Assembly (NCBI RefSeq): GCF_033115175.1
Contig: NC_084831.1
Location: 48,330,002 to 48,394,001 of the forward strand
Direction of reading: 5' to 3'
From: Lepus europaeus
Lineage: Eukaryota > Chordata > Mammalia > Lagomorpha > Leporidae
Length of the DNA: 64,000 nt
In this document: piece by piece, positions 1 to 12,600 of the stretch
How positions within the stretch are numbered: the first letter of the stretch is position 1
Layout: each line of letters opens with the position of its first letter
Position numbers and translations under genes: made by a program
The notes under the pieces: generated by a model
Databases searched by the model: none
What the model saw: only the letters and a program-made list of their open reading frames with translations
Told to the model about the DNA's origin: nothing

Positions 1-915
1 TTTACAAGGAAAGAATCCCAACTTATGTCAAGGAACATCTGTGTTTATAAAATGTAATGGTGGTTTAAGACTTAAAGGGCTGCTGTGAGGAAGCAGGTAA
101 AGCACTGCACTTGGTGTCTGGCACAAACTAAAAACACAAGAAATATCATCTATTATTATGACATCTGCATAGCACTTAACAATTTTATGATACTTTCCTT
201 CACAAAATACCATTTATTTTCTGATTAAGAAAAGTGATGTAGATTCATTATAGAAAAACTGGAAAACAAAACATTCAGCATAAACAATAAAATGGAAGTC
301 ATGCATGATCCTGCTGCCCAGGTTTTTGCAGATTTTTTTTAAAGTGCATGTATGTGAATACATACATTTACACAAATAAATTGGTACATGATTCTCCACA
401 CCACTACACTGAATGATTACCAAAAAAAAAAAAAAAAAAAAAAGGACATGGGAAACGAAATAAAAGATAGGTTGTACAACATTATTTTAGTGGCAGTGCA
501 TAGTCCAGACTCATAAACTTACACTGATTGATAGGGAAGATAAGTGTAAGAGACATGAACCATGAGGAGCGCATTCAGAATCAGGCAGTCACAGAATCTC
601 ATCCAATGGGTATTACATGTAGCCAGTCTCTTGATTTTTTTTTCTCCATTATAAAATGAATGACACCTTAATATATAGTTGTTCACTATCATGGAAATTC
701 ACATCTTTTAAATTCCGGTCTTACACATGGTATTCTCATAGTGAAGATTATGCTTTTTTGAAGTATTTTGATTTACAAAATCTTTGAAGCAAACACTTCA
801 AGTGTTTGAGTGAGCCTGTTTGCTCATATTCCCCCTCCCCAATATAATTACTTTTTAAATCATTGTTAATATAACAGGCAAATATTATCTTGTTTTAATT
901 TAGATTTGCTTGATT
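1..915. other. Sequence downstream of DAB1, no gene seen
   Basis: This is AT-rich sequence with a 22-base A run at 422-443. The part at about 230-390 looks like a worn mammalian repeat that I cannot name. There is no conserved reading frame. Confidence 0.6.
422..443 (+). repeat. Poly(A) tract
   Basis: An uninterrupted A run of about 22 bases, possibly the tail of an older retroposed element to its left. Confidence 0.8.
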
Positions 916-929
916 AAAAATTGCACATT

Positions 930-2604
930 CATGCACATTAATGTTTATTGCAGCTCAATTCACAATAGTTAAGACCTGGAACCAACCCAAATGCCCATCA
1001 ACAGTAGACTGGATAAAGAAATTATGGGACATGTACTCTATAGAATACTATACAGCAGTCAAAAACAATGAAATCTGATCATTTGCAACAAGATGGAGGA
1101 ATCTGGAAAACATCATGCTGAGTGAATTAAGCCAGTCCCAAAGAGACAAATATCATTTGTTTTCCCTGATTGGTGACAACTAACTGAGCACCAAAGGGGA
1201 AACCTGTTGAAGTGAAATGGGCACTATGAGAAACAGTGACTTGATCAGCTCTTGTCCTGACTGTTGATGTACAATGTAAATCTTTATCCATTTTAGTATT
1301 TTTTTTTGTTCTAGTACTAGTGGTTGAACTCTGTAATTAACACACAATTATTCTTAGGTGTTTAAATTTTAACTGAAAAGTGATCCCTGTTAAATATAAG
1401 AGTGGGGAAAAAGAGAGGGAGAAGATGTACAATTTGGGGCATGCTCAATCGGACTTGCCCCAAATGGTGGAGCTAGAAACGTGCCAGGGGATTCCAATAC
1501 AATCCCATCAAGGTGGCTTGTACCAATGCCATCTCACTAGTTCAAGTGATCAATTTCAGTTCACAATTGATCACACTTATAGGTCTAAGAGTCAAAGGGA
1601 TCACACAAACAAGACAAGTGTCTGCTAATACTAACTGATAGAATCAAAAAGGGAGAGAACGATCCAACATGGGAAGCGGGAGACACAGCAGACTCATAGA
1701 ATGGCAGATGTCCTAAATAACACTCTGGCCTCAGAATCAGCCCTTAAGGCATTCGGATCTGGCTCAAGAGCCCATGAGAGTATTTTAGGCATGGAAAGCC
1801 AAGACACTCTGGAAAGAAGACCTAAATGAAAGATCTCTGTGAGTGAGATCCCAGTGGAAAGAATGGGGCCATCAAAAAAGGAGGTACCTTTCTCTGAAAG
1901 GAGGAGAGAACTTCCACTTTGACTATGACCCTGTCGGAATAAGATCGAAGTCAGCGAACCCTAAAGGCTTCCATAGCCTTGGAAACTCATGACTAGAGCC
2001 TAGGGAGATTACTGACGCCATTACAAGAGCGTCAAATTGTTAAATCAACAACAGGAGACACTGTGTACTTACGTCTCATGTGGGATCTGTCCTTAATGTG
2101 TTGTCCAATGTGAAATAATGCTATAACTAGTACTGAAACAGTATTTTTACACCTTGTGTTTCTGCGTGGGTACAAACTGATGAAATCTTTACTTAGTATA
2201 TACTGAATCGATCTTCTGTATATAAAGATAATTGAAAATGAAAAAAAATTGGTGTTAAATTGGAAATTGCATAGAAAATTAATCAATTCTTAAAAAAATA
2301 TCATGTAGGATCTCTGTCCTTAATGTGCTGTCCATTGTGATTTAATGCTATAACTAGTACTCCAACAGTATTTTTTACTTTGTGTTGCTATGTGAGGGCA
2401 AACTGTTGAAATCTTTACTTAATATATACTAAACTGATCTTCTGTATATAAAGAGAATTGAAAATGAATCTTGATGTGAATGGAAGGGGAGAGGGAGCGG
2501 GAAAGGGGAGGGTTGCGGGTGGGAGGGAAGTTATGGGGGGGGGAAGCCATTGTAATCCATAAGCTGTACTTTGGAAATTTATATTCATTAAATAAAAGTT
2601 TAAA
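930..2604 (+). mobile_element. 5'-truncated lagomorph L1 (end of ORF2 plus 3'UTR)
   Basis: The element begins with the familiar end of L1 ORF2 (acaatagttaagacctggaa and the following 'atgcccatcaacag' region) and continues through the long lagomorph-type 3'UTR to aataaaagttt and an A-rich tail. It is flanked by an exact 14-bp target-site duplication, aaaaattgcacatt, at 916-929 and 2605-2618, so it is a complete single insertion of about 1.67 kb. The reading frame is interrupted and no functional enzyme domain remains. Confidence 0.9.
2075..2470 (+). repeat. Internal duplication in the L1 3'UTR
   Basis: A segment of about 165 bp at 2075-2240 recurs at about 2309-2470 with moderate divergence. 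Both contain 'atgctataactagtact' and 'cttctgtatataaaga'. It may be an inherited feature of this L1 subfamily or a duplication in this copy. Confidence 0.7.
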
Positions 2605-3205
2605 AAAAATTGCACATTTAAAAATGCTTTTTGGCCATTAAAATATTGGAAACAAAGAATATTGCAGCATAAAATTTCAAATAGTACAATGAAGTACCAT
2701 ATAGACGAGGAGTTAGTTTTCTCCATTTAGAAGCTTCTAAACCCCATCTCTGGGGCTGAGCTCTGTCGAACTCTCAGAGGACAGTATATGCTAACAGGAC
2801 TGCCTGAAGGCAAAGGATTTGTTTTCCCAGCAGGTAGAACAATTCCTGGCACATAGCAGGCACTCGCAAGATATTTATTACGTGAATAAGCAGTTTCTTG
2901 AATATCATAACACAATTTTCTATGTATACGTAAACATATACATGCATACTTTTTGATGTTGTTAAAGAGAACTGTGAACTTCCCAAACTCATTATTCTTA
3001 GGTAACTTGATGTTGCTTCCTATTAACATATATACACTTTTTTTTTTTCTTTAAAAACTGCAGCAGTTATTTATGTTCCCTGTTGAGGGAACTTCTAGTT
3101 GCTTCTATTTCTAGCTATTATGTGTGAGCTTTTTGTATTTCTACTTTAAGAATTATTTATGTCCTTTACCAATTTTCCTTTTGAAAAATATGTATTACTT
3201 TATTT

Positions 3206-3557
3206 TTAATTATTTGAGGCCGGTGCCACGGCTTACTTGGCTAATCCCCCACCTGTGGCGCTGGCACCCCAGGTTCTAGTCTTGGTTGGGGCACCGGATT
3301 CTGTCCCAGTTGCTCCTCTTCCAGTCCAGCTCTCTGCTGTGGCCCAGGAAGGCAGTGGAGGATGGTCCAAGTGCTTGGGCCCTGCACCTGCATGGGAGAC
3401 CAGGAGGAAGCACCTAGCTCTTGGCTTCGGATTGGTGCAGCGCTCCAGCCATAGCGGCCATTGGGGGGTGAACCAACGGAAAAGGAAGACCTTTCTCTCT
3501 GTCTCTCTCTCTGTCTAACTCTGCATGTCAAAAAAAATTAAAAAATTAATTATTTGA
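3206..3557 (+). mobile_element. CSINE (lagomorph C repeat), young copy with TSD
   Basis: A full-length tRNA-derived SINE (about 3219-3545) starts ggccggtgccacggc and ends with a CT-rich region, catgtc and an A-rich tail. The target-site duplication ttaattatttga (3206-3217 and 3546-3557) lies in the tail of an older, oppositely oriented CSINE, so the insertion is nested. Frames on both strands here are SINE-derived. Confidence 0.9.
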
Positions 3558-3846
3558 AAGGCAGAGCAAGAGCACAAGATAGCTTTCATCTGCTGTTTCA
3601 TGTGCCAAATACCCACCAACAATTAGGGCTGGACCAGGCAAAAGCCAGGAGCCAGGAATTCCATCCTACCTCCCACGGGGATGGCAGGGACCCAAGTACT
3701 GGAGCCATCATTTGCTGTGTCCCAGGATACATATTAGCAGCAATCCAGATCAGAAGTAGAAGCAGGACCAGATCCAAGGCACTCCAATATGGGATGTCGG
3801 AGTTCCAAGAAGTGGTTTAACCCACTGTACCACAATACCTGCCCCT
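3554..3846 (-). mobile_element. CSINE, older copy, minus orientation
   Basis: The sequence runs from tgaaaggcagagcaag through ccaacaattagggctgg to a diverged 'ccactgtaccacaatacctgcccc' end. It is the reverse complement of the C repeat with many substitutions. Confidence 0.8.
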
Positions 3847-3849
3847 ACC

Positions 3850-5190
3850 AATTACTTTATTATTCCAATTCTGTTTATTGAAGGGTCTATTTTTATCCCC
3901 ACTGATTTTAATCCATGAAACATACATTAATATCCTGGGCTTATTTCTGTACCTTATATTCTATTTTACTAATCATTCTATGTCTATACCAAAATTTTTA
4001 AATCTTTTGGAGATCTGATAGTGTAGGTTTATCCTAATGATATTAAATGTTTTTCTCAAATAGTCTCATGATTTTTCTTTCATGTTTACTAGAATAGGAT
4101 AGCTTATGATTATGATTGAAAATATAAAATTGACATGATGACTGGAACTATATTGTTATAAATTATCTTACAGGGAATTGACATTTTCATAATGTTAAAA
4201 GTCCTTTCTCAGGCCAGTGTTGTGCCACAGTGAGCTAAGCTGCCACCTGTGATGCCGGCATCCTGTGTGAGTACTGGTTTGAACCCTGGCTACTCCTCTT
4301 CCAATCCACCTCCCTATTAACGTGCCTGGGAAAATGGTGGAAGTTGGTCCAAGTACTTAGATCTCTGCACCCATGTGGGAGACCTGGGTGGAGCTCCTTG
4401 CTACTGGCTTTGAGCTGGCCCAATCCTGATCGTCGTGGCCATTTGGAGAGTGAACCAATGGACAAAAGATCTCTTTCCCTGCCTCTCTCTGTCACTCTGC
4501 CTTTCAAATAAATAAATCAGTTTTTTAAAAGAAGGAAATTCCTTTCTCAACTTGTTTAGTCACTTTATGCTCTTTGATGTGATTTTTTTCCTTTTATTGT
4601 TTTTCATCTACCCCTTACATCTTCAGGATTGACTTTCTTCTTGGGTATTTTATTGCTGGTGCTATCATTAGTGGAATCTATTTTCTAATCATTTTCTCAA
4701 ATGTTATTTATAGCAAAGTGGAAAATATCAATTTCATATATTTATTTTTAGGTGAACAGTCTTTCTTAATTTTCCTATGAGAACTTCCAGCTTCTTATAG
4801 GTACTTCCTATCAGAAAACATGACTTGTGGTAGTAGCATTGTCTTCACTGCACATTTGAACATCTGGTTCTTTTTCTGGTAGAGTGCCCTGCATTGCCTC
4901 AATTTTCAGAACAATGTTAAATGACAGACGTAACAGCTGAGGGCCTTGATCTTGGTCTGATTTAATGGGGATGCCCTCCAGTCATGTTTCATCTTGACTA
5001 AGGTTTTGAGGTAGATATTCTTTATCATGGGAAGGGGTTATTAATATAATTCTCATTTCCATTTTTCTTCCTGGAAGAGAATAATGAATTTTAGCAGATG
5101 CTTTTGCAGCCTCCACTAAGATGGATCTTTTAATTCAGCCATTGCAATCCAAGAATTCACTTTATTTAGTCATGGTTTACAGCTGTGTTT
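3850..5190 (-). mobile_element. Ancient L1 fragment (antisense), interrupted by a CSINE
   Basis: Phrases such as 'gttaaatgacagacgtaaca' and the following 'gatgccctccag' and 'ctttatcatgggaagg' match the reverse complement of the L1 ORF2 region. The copy is heavily diverged and carries a CSINE at 4213-4527. Confidence 0.7.
4213..4527 (+). mobile_element. CSINE, plus orientation
   Basis: The sequence runs from ggccagtgttgtgcc to tttcaaataaataaatc, with the usual central 'tgcacccatgtgggagacc'. It is a moderately diverged older subtype inserted in an ancient L1. Confidence 0.85.
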
Positions 5191-6028
5191 GATTTTTTAA
5201 TATTTAGTTTAGGAATTTCTGCTGGTGCACTAGAAGGCTCAGGCAATGATTTGCACTACTTTTTTTTTTATGAACTTCTGTCATTCTAGCTTTGGAATAT
5301 GAGTTGAGACATTGGTTCTCTGTTATGTAACACGTGAAAGAGTGCCTCACTGTCAGCCCTCATTTTCAGACACTCCAGGCATACCATGCCCATTGGCCTT
5401 GCTGGTTCTGTTTATTTTCCTCCCTCCTCTGCCATGGTCTCATGATGAGTCCTTTCTCATTGTGTAAGGCCAAGCTCAACCAGCGATGCTTCTGTACTGT
5501 TTTCTCTCACTGCTCCCAAAAGTATCAGCAAGTGCCTTTTTCCCAGCACTAATCCAGCTACCTTTTACTTGTCTATTAACCTACAATGGTATTTCAAATG
5601 CAGGTGAGAAAATGGAATTAAAAGATAAATTTTTTTGGTGTAAAGAAAATCTATGCAGCTATTTTCCTACCAGCTTTGAAAGACTCCTCATATACATGGA
5701 TTTCAAAATATTTTTGTACCAAAATAAATTCATCTTTCAATTTTAATTTTTCACCAACTTTTTGAAGTGCTTTTGTAGTTTAACCATGAGAATTTGTGTT
5801 TCTTGAAGCAGGGGTGGTCCTGAATCTGATACTTTTTAAAAAATGTCTGATTTCCAATGCTTATCACAGGACCCGACACATAACATATCTTCAATAACTT
5901 TTCAGTATAGAATAAATCCATGGCACATTTTTACTTTAAACTGCGCCAGTAGGGGGAAAAATTCAAAGATGTCTGTGCAGATGTCTTCGCCTTTCTTTGA
6001 CAATAATCACTCACTGCAATTCTATATA
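5191..6028. other. Unassigned sequence downstream of DAB1
   Basis: I see no gene or exon. The short plus-strand frames at 5334-5746 have no recognisable product. Confidence 0.5.
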
Positions 6029-6366
6029 CTTTAAAAAAATTATTTGAAAGGGAGAAGGAGACAGAGAGAGAAAGAGATGGAGACAAACAGAGAACGCAAA
6101 GAGCTCCTATCTACTGCTTTACTCCCCAGATGACTGTCATCGCTGGGTCTGGACCTGGGCTAAACCCAGGAACCAGGAATCCAATTCAGGTCTCCCATGT
6201 GGGTGGCGGAGGAGTCCAACAACATGAGTCATCACTGATGCCTCTCGGGGTCTGCCTTAGAAGGAAGCTGGAATCAGGAACTGGAGGCAAGTGTCATACC
6301 CAGGTACTCTAATGTGAGAAACAGACATCCTAAACCAGTGTCTTAAACACTAGGTTAAACGTTCTC
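6029..6366 (-). mobile_element. CSINE, minus orientation, diverged
   Basis: It starts aaaaaattatttgaaaggga with a GA-rich region, then 'caggtctcccatgtgggtgg', and ends near 'cactaggttaaacg'. It is an old copy. Confidence 0.75.
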
Positions 6367-6479
6367 CTTCATTTTGCATGATAAATTGATAAGGATGACT
6401 ATGCTAGGGTAGTAAACATGACAGGATGAAGGGGAAAATGAAAGGATTAAATATTAAAATACATGATCGCTATCCCTTT

Positions 6480-6545
6480 GTTATTAGCAATAGATGATGT
6501 GCACTGAGAACTTACTATGCTCCAGGTATGGAATTATCAGATTTA
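6480..6545. repeat. MIR-like fragment
   Basis: The phrase 'cttactatgctccaggtatg' is a MIR/L2 hallmark. The copy is short and worn. Confidence 0.45.
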
Positions 6546-8102
6546 TCTTATAGGCGGCTTTGCATTAACATTTGCCATGAGGAAGACTTGAGGAAGCTGA
6601 GGGATGGCAGAGTGACTGGAAGGACAGTACGAAGGGACAGTTCGGCATTTTACGGTTGATGGTACGCCAGCCTGAGGCCTGCATATTCCATCTCCAACCC
6701 TGCCTGCTTGTTCCCCACTCCAGCCCACATCCCTAGAGTGAGTGACAGAAGTGGCAAGAGGTTGTTCAGAAGATTAAAGACCCAAGTCACCAGAGGCTGC
6801 CATTCTGAAAGAATATTTAGACACTTTCTACTTGGCAGTCATTAACAGTCTTCGGCAAAGAATGAATGGCACGCCTGTTCAAAAAAAGCTCCCCCTTAGA
6901 TCTCGGTACTTCGGAAGATAAAGAGAAGGCGAGTGTTCTGTTTTGAAATTAAATATTCATTGGCTTGGGTTACAGCTAGTACTGTTCTTGAGAGTAAAAC
7001 TGGATTTCTCCTTTGTTTTGAAATAACGACAGTCATTTTACTGAAGAATCAATTTCTGTCCTGAATCCGTCAGGGTAACGCATGGTGTGATTTTTCTAAT
7101 GTAATAGACACAACTTGGAATTGAATCCAGAAGGGCCCAAAGTACTTTCTGGAGGGTACACGAGCAATGTGACATTGCGGGAACGCTGTGAGAAGGAAGT
7201 ACCACGGAAGAGGGAAGCGGCTTGGGACTCAGATCCTGGGCACCAGCACAGCCTTTGGGTGCAATCTTTGCTCATTCACAGCCATTTCAGGACAGTTCTG
7301 AGTTTGTTTCTTAAGCTGGAAAATGGGGAGCCCATTTCCCTCCTCTCAGGGTTTGCCTAGGGATCTGGAAATGACAGCTAGAAAGTAAGTGGCATGGAGC
7401 CGGCGAGGGCACTGCGGTGGTGGTGATTATTCACATTCTACGGAAATCCTGCGAACTGGTCACTAAATGGCTTCAAAGCCATTTACATCTGTTGACTCGC
7501 TCTCCTTTTCTAATCTTTCAGGCACCACTGCTCACAATTCCCTTGAATTTAAACAACTTTTAAAGCTTTCAAAGCTTCGAAGGCTGATTCTGTAAAACCT
7601 GTTTTTATTCTAGGCGTTTTTCCTACTGTCATTCTGGGTAAAACAAAAAAACATTTACTGTCAAAACAACAAGGGTTTGCTCTCAAGCACAAAATGAAAG
7701 CAGCTATGTCTGCCTGCTCTATTTTGGCATCACCTAGCAGTTAAATGAGACACCTTTTAATTTGTCACTCCTTTAAGATTCATTTAGGTTGATGAAGTAA
7801 ACCCCCAGTACTTGGTTTCAGCTAAACTTCAGCTAGTTGGGCAAAAAAGGTATTTTCTTCATTCTACAGACCAATACCCTTTCAACAGTGCCAATTAAAG
7901 AAGTAATACTGTACTCAGCAGCATGAGAGAATAGCACCTAATGGATTTTTATTTTTGCTATAAATTGGAGGAGCTTAGAAATCTAACTTACTGCCAGCAA
8001 TTGACCAGCGGTCTGAGAGGAGGCATAGAAGGTCAACGTTGACATGTGAGTGAGCTGAACAAATCTATGCAAATCTACTTACAGCGATGCATATGCATGT
8101 AC
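6546..8102. other. Unique intergenic sequence, no gene seen
   Basis: This is mixed-composition sequence without repeats I can name. The open frame at 7115-7360 (81 codons) lacks any recognisable motif. Confidence 0.5.
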
Positions 8103-8336
8103 TTTAAAAAGTTATTTGAAAGGCAGAGAGAGAGAGAGAATGAATGAATCTTCTTCCAGGTCTCCAACATGGGTAGCAGGGGCCAAAGTACTTGGGCCTC
8201 CTTCCTCTGCTTTCCCAGGTGTATTAGCAGGGAGCAGGATGGAAAGGAGAGCAGCTGGCATTTGAACCTGCACTCATGTGGGGTGCTGGTGACACAGGCG
8301 GTGGTCCGGTCTGCTACCCCACAATGCCAGCCCCTA
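8103..8336 (-). mobile_element. CSINE, minus orientation, partial
   Basis: It runs from ttatttgaaaggcagagaga to 'ccacaatgccagcccc', with the central part shortened. Confidence 0.8.
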
Positions 8337-8369
8337 TACCAATTTAAAAACTTACAATCTATTATGAGT

Positions 8370-8540
8370 ACAGAGACTCAAGATTCAGATCTCACCTCTA
8401 CTATTCGATAGCTGGGTTATTCCACTTCTCCGAATCTCAGTTTCTTTATCCATATATTGGGAACAGTATCTACTCCCTGTAACTTACTTAGAAAATTACC
8501 TGAGGCAATGCACACAAAGCACACAGTACTTACCAGCTGA
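8370..8540 (+). repeat. MIR
   Basis: It contains a 'ctccgaatctcagtttcttt' core followed by diverged 'gaggcaatgcacacaaagca' sequence typical of MIR. Confidence 0.65.
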
Positions 8541-8905
8541 ATACTTGTTGTTCAACAGGTGGGAGCTACAGTTACTGCTCGATATCAAGAAAAGCTTCTG
8601 GAATGTTTGTTAGAAACTCAACCCAGGGTTTTAATATTTCCAGACTGTATGGAAGTTGTTCTTTCTGATCCACATTCATTTTGCTGGGCTCTAGTTCACT
8701 CATTTTCTCAAAGTTGGTGACAACATGTTTAATATCTTCTGTATCAGAAGGCCAGTTTGATGGCTTGTGTTTATGAAATTATTAACATAACTATTTCTAG
8801 GGAAAAGTAGCATTTGCCATTTCAATGATCTAAATGTAATTTGGATGGACAAACTGATTTAGCCACAAAAGGAAATAAAGATCACACAGATTTATAATAC
8901 ATATA

Positions 8906-8920
8906 AACACACACACACAC
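8906..8920 (+). repeat. (AC)n microsatellite
   Basis: A short AC run of about seven units. Confidence 0.7.
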
Positions 8921-9472
8921 ATAGACATTTTTGTTATTCAATACAGACAGAAGTTAAAATACACCTTTAACTTTTTTGATGTGGGGGGTTGGGTGGGGAA
9001 GGCAGAGATAATAATCGGGTCCACCTTTGAGTCCCTTAAAGCAGACGGCCTTCAAATGAACCACGAGGAACTCGCAAGAGTCTAGATGAAACTTTCCCAA
9101 TCAGCAGTTCAGGAGTGGGTTTTTAGAGGACACCCATCCCTAGGGGTTCTTCCCCAATTTTGAGTTTCATGCCGACTGTGGTAAAAACACACAAATACAC
9201 ATGGCTTGCTTTTCCTGACAACGTTCTTCTTCCTCATTGTGGCTGCTTTTCCAAGCAGAGCCGGCCTCTGAATTCAACTCAATGTCTGAGGACGAATGCA
9301 TCTAAGCTCCCCAGGGAAGCTTGCTCTCTCTAGTGCAGACCCAGAGCAGCAGAGGCCCCCAACAGGTCAGATGGACGCCTACACAGAAGCCATGTCCTCT
9401 TCCACCCCGTAGCCTGACATCCGGCAGAAACTTGTAGAATAAAGCCAGGCTAAGCTGTTGTTCTCAAACATG

Positions 9473-9478
9473 TTTATT
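9473..9478 (-). terminator. DAB1: Distal poly(A) signal AATAAA of the inferred DAB1 3'UTR
   Basis: Plus-strand TTTATT reads AATAAA on the transcribed strand, at the end of the repeat-poor AU-rich tract. Cleavage would fall about 15-25 nt further on, near 9452. Confidence 0.5.
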
Positions 9479-9662
9479 TGTAACAGTTTTACATGGTGTG
9501 TTACAGAAATTAATGGAAAATTTCTAAAAATTTTGCTGTTCTGTTGAATGTGTTGTACATAAAGTTAAAAATAATGTGTCCATATATGTTAACAAACTGT
9601 CATCTGAGGTAAAGTTAAAGTAGGTCTAGAAATGTACTGCAAGTCATTTTCTCTTTCTCATC

Positions 9663-9668
9663 TTTATT
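9663..9668 (-). terminator. Proximal candidate poly(A) signal AATAAA
   Basis: A second minus-strand AATAAA lies 190 nt before the distal one in the inferred 3'UTR. It could be used as an alternative end. Confidence 0.3.
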
Positions 9669-12600
9669 AAAAAAATATGTGTCAGAACGCGGAAATTGAA
9701 ATGAACCAAACCCACAGAGTAAACATTTTTCTTTAAAAGAAGGTGCCCAGTACATTACATGATGGGTTTCAATGGACACTGGGATGAGGACGAGCTATCA
9801 AAAAAGTCTTGCGGCATGTAGAGAGCGAAGAGCTATGGGGGATGGGACAGAATGACAGGTGGCGTTTCCCTGGTTTCAAAATTTAAAGTGACAAATTTAG
9901 TGCCAGTGAAGGATGAGGAATTAACAGTTGTACACATGGATTTTTCTACTGATCTACCCAGAACTGTGCAGACTCCCCATGCTCTTTTGGTATGCATACC
10001 TCAGCTCTAGTTTGGAAGTTCCACCAGATTCCTGGGATTGGATATGGTGGTGTTGGGCTCACCAAACAACGTTTGGGAAAAAAAAATCAGAATTCTGCCT
10101 AAGAGAATACAAATGGCAGCTTAAAACCTTGACTTCATTTCTCTCACTTTAGTGGATCATGTGGGCATTGTCTTTGAGTTCAGAGCCAGTTGGGTTTTCA
10201 ATCGTGCCCAGTGAATGATGCCAAGTCCACTGAACTGTCACCTTCTGCTATGACGTTCCCTCCAAACAGTACCTGCAACAGCAACATCAGCCACAGTTTG
10301 CTCGGAATGTGTCAGGAGCAACCCAAAGAGTAGGTATGATGGTGTGATACTGCAAGACAAACTCAGACAGCCATAGTGAGGGAGAAGATAGCACCACTGT
10401 ATAGAATCAGAATCATGGACAACACAGCAATCTCAGCCATCTCCCCAAGGGAACTGCCTATCTTATCAAATCCCCAGCAAACACAACTGAACTTGTTTCA
10501 GGAAGACTCTCCTGGTTATCATGCCTTTCCCATTTCCCCCTTCCTGTGAAAGGGTGACCCAATCACCGAATGCACACACATTCCTGCAGTCATTACTGGT
10601 GGTAGCCACAGAGGGCAGTAAGTAGCCCTTCCGGCTTTTCTGGTTCTTGGGACCTTTCCCATCAGGAGGACATTTACACATATTCTCTAATGGCCATTTG
10701 GTCAGTTGATCTAACTGGAAAAAAACTGGATTCTAGTGGCCTGGTTGTAGAAACGTGGGCACGAAATGCTAACAATCACCTTGAAGGATCACTTTTCTCT
10801 TTCTGTTCAAGTGTACCATCATTTTAAAGTCAGTCTTCCGAATCACTCTAGTGTCTATTGATATGAGAAACAAAACATACAGGCCCATTTAAATCAATCA
10901 TATCAATGTAAATGCTACTTCTCAAATTTTAAAACCAAGCAATAATTACTCCCCTTCCCCAGATCCAATTAATCACAATTCTTCAAAATTTTCTTCTTAG
11001 TGTTAAACCACTAAATTCAACATACTGCAACTGCATAGGAACATCAGGAAAACACATTTGACCTGTATAACAATTATCTGTAGGGCAAAAATATATAGAT
11101 TCTTTATGAAAATCATGTGCTAAACACACAAACCAAACACTGCACTTGTTTGTCTCATAAATGTAAAAAAAGGAGGCTTAAACTCTTCTGTTTCATGTCC
11201 AAACAGTCCAGTGATTTATATGGGGGTAGGTGGGAGTGAAGAAGTGAGAGAGTTTGAGATTCTGAAGGTCAGGCCTTCAAAGTGTGAATTGTCTTTTTCT
11301 TGTTTCACACATAGAGTGGTACTCTCGTGGAAAGGCTAGATTATGGAGTCACGTGCTCCTTGCCTGCTCACTTAGCTACTGATTGGCCAACAGCGCCTGC
11401 AAACTGTCCCTGAACTCCAGCTTCCTACCATATACTCCAGAACAACATCCAGAATGTGAGCCCCATCCATCAAGTTTGTCACACCTTGCACTCAGTCTGC
11501 TACCTTCTCTACAGTGTAATGGCATTATTAAAAAGCATTTTCATTAACATTTATATTTACAAAAAAACTGACATTTTTTTCATTAGAACTCCTTAAAGCC
11601 ATTTCCCTTAAATATTTCAAGAGTTTAATGGTAAGGTTTTTTTTTTTTCAAGTTATAAAATAAAAATCCCATTTGAATTTTCTGATGTACAAAAAGAGAT
11701 AGAGATGAACCATTTTGACACAGAGTCAGTTTGTTATTCTGAATAGTTACGTCACCATTGTTCCGTGAGAAGGTTGGTTTGTAAGATCCAAAAACCACAT
11801 TAGCAGAATTGTACCAGAAGTATTTGGCAAATGACTTTTCTTTGAAAATGGCACATGGAGAAGACACTTGTCTGCATAGCATCATGGCAGCAAGGTATCA
11901 GGAAAATAAAAAATATCATTTTATTGTACTTATGAGTTCAGAGCTTCTTAGGAAATCAGATGCATTTTTCGTCTTGGTCATCAAATGGGATTCGGCGTCC
12001 TTTCCTATTCCCAGGATGAAGGTTCAAACTGAAAGCCATCGTTCTTCATCAGGATGAGGAATAGAGAAAGGGCTGTTTTGGCCACATTCCTGATCATAAT
12101 GCATCATCAACCACATATTTGTCTTGTGATTTCAAGTTAATTCATTTCACATGAGGCGTTTTAATTCCCAGTTAGATTTCTTCACCCTCATCTTAAAAAA
12201 AGTCAAAAGCAATACAAAAATTTGTACACCCATTAATTTTCAAATGTAATAAAGAATGAACAGTTGGGGTGGGGGTGGGGGAATGGCAGACCCGGCCCTA
12301 CGGAGATGAAAAAAAAAAATCCTGTGTTGGAAGGCATATGGATGATGATATTATGGTCACAGAGGACCCCTTGTTTTTAACTAAAAGAAGTCAGTATGAC
12401 CCAGGTATAGCTCACTGATGCCCGTCACTTCAAATCTGATGTCTCTACAGTCTACAGTGGTCAACAGAGAAAGAAGGAAAGAATTAGGATTTCATAGACT
12501 GAGCCAGCAAAAACCAGCTAAGAGAGCTCAGAATCTTTGTCAGGTAAGCATTTGCTTGAGTTGTGATTTAATGTTGGGTGTGTTTTTTTATATTTTTGTG

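Noticed and set aside
930-1400. Possible L1 ORF2 coding remnant
   Set aside because: The frame is interrupted and only the extreme end of ORF2 is present, so it is annotated as part of the L1 insertion.
12541-12550. Plus-strand cag/gtaagc resembling a splice donor
   Set aside because: It is on the strand opposite the gene and no plus-strand exon is supported.
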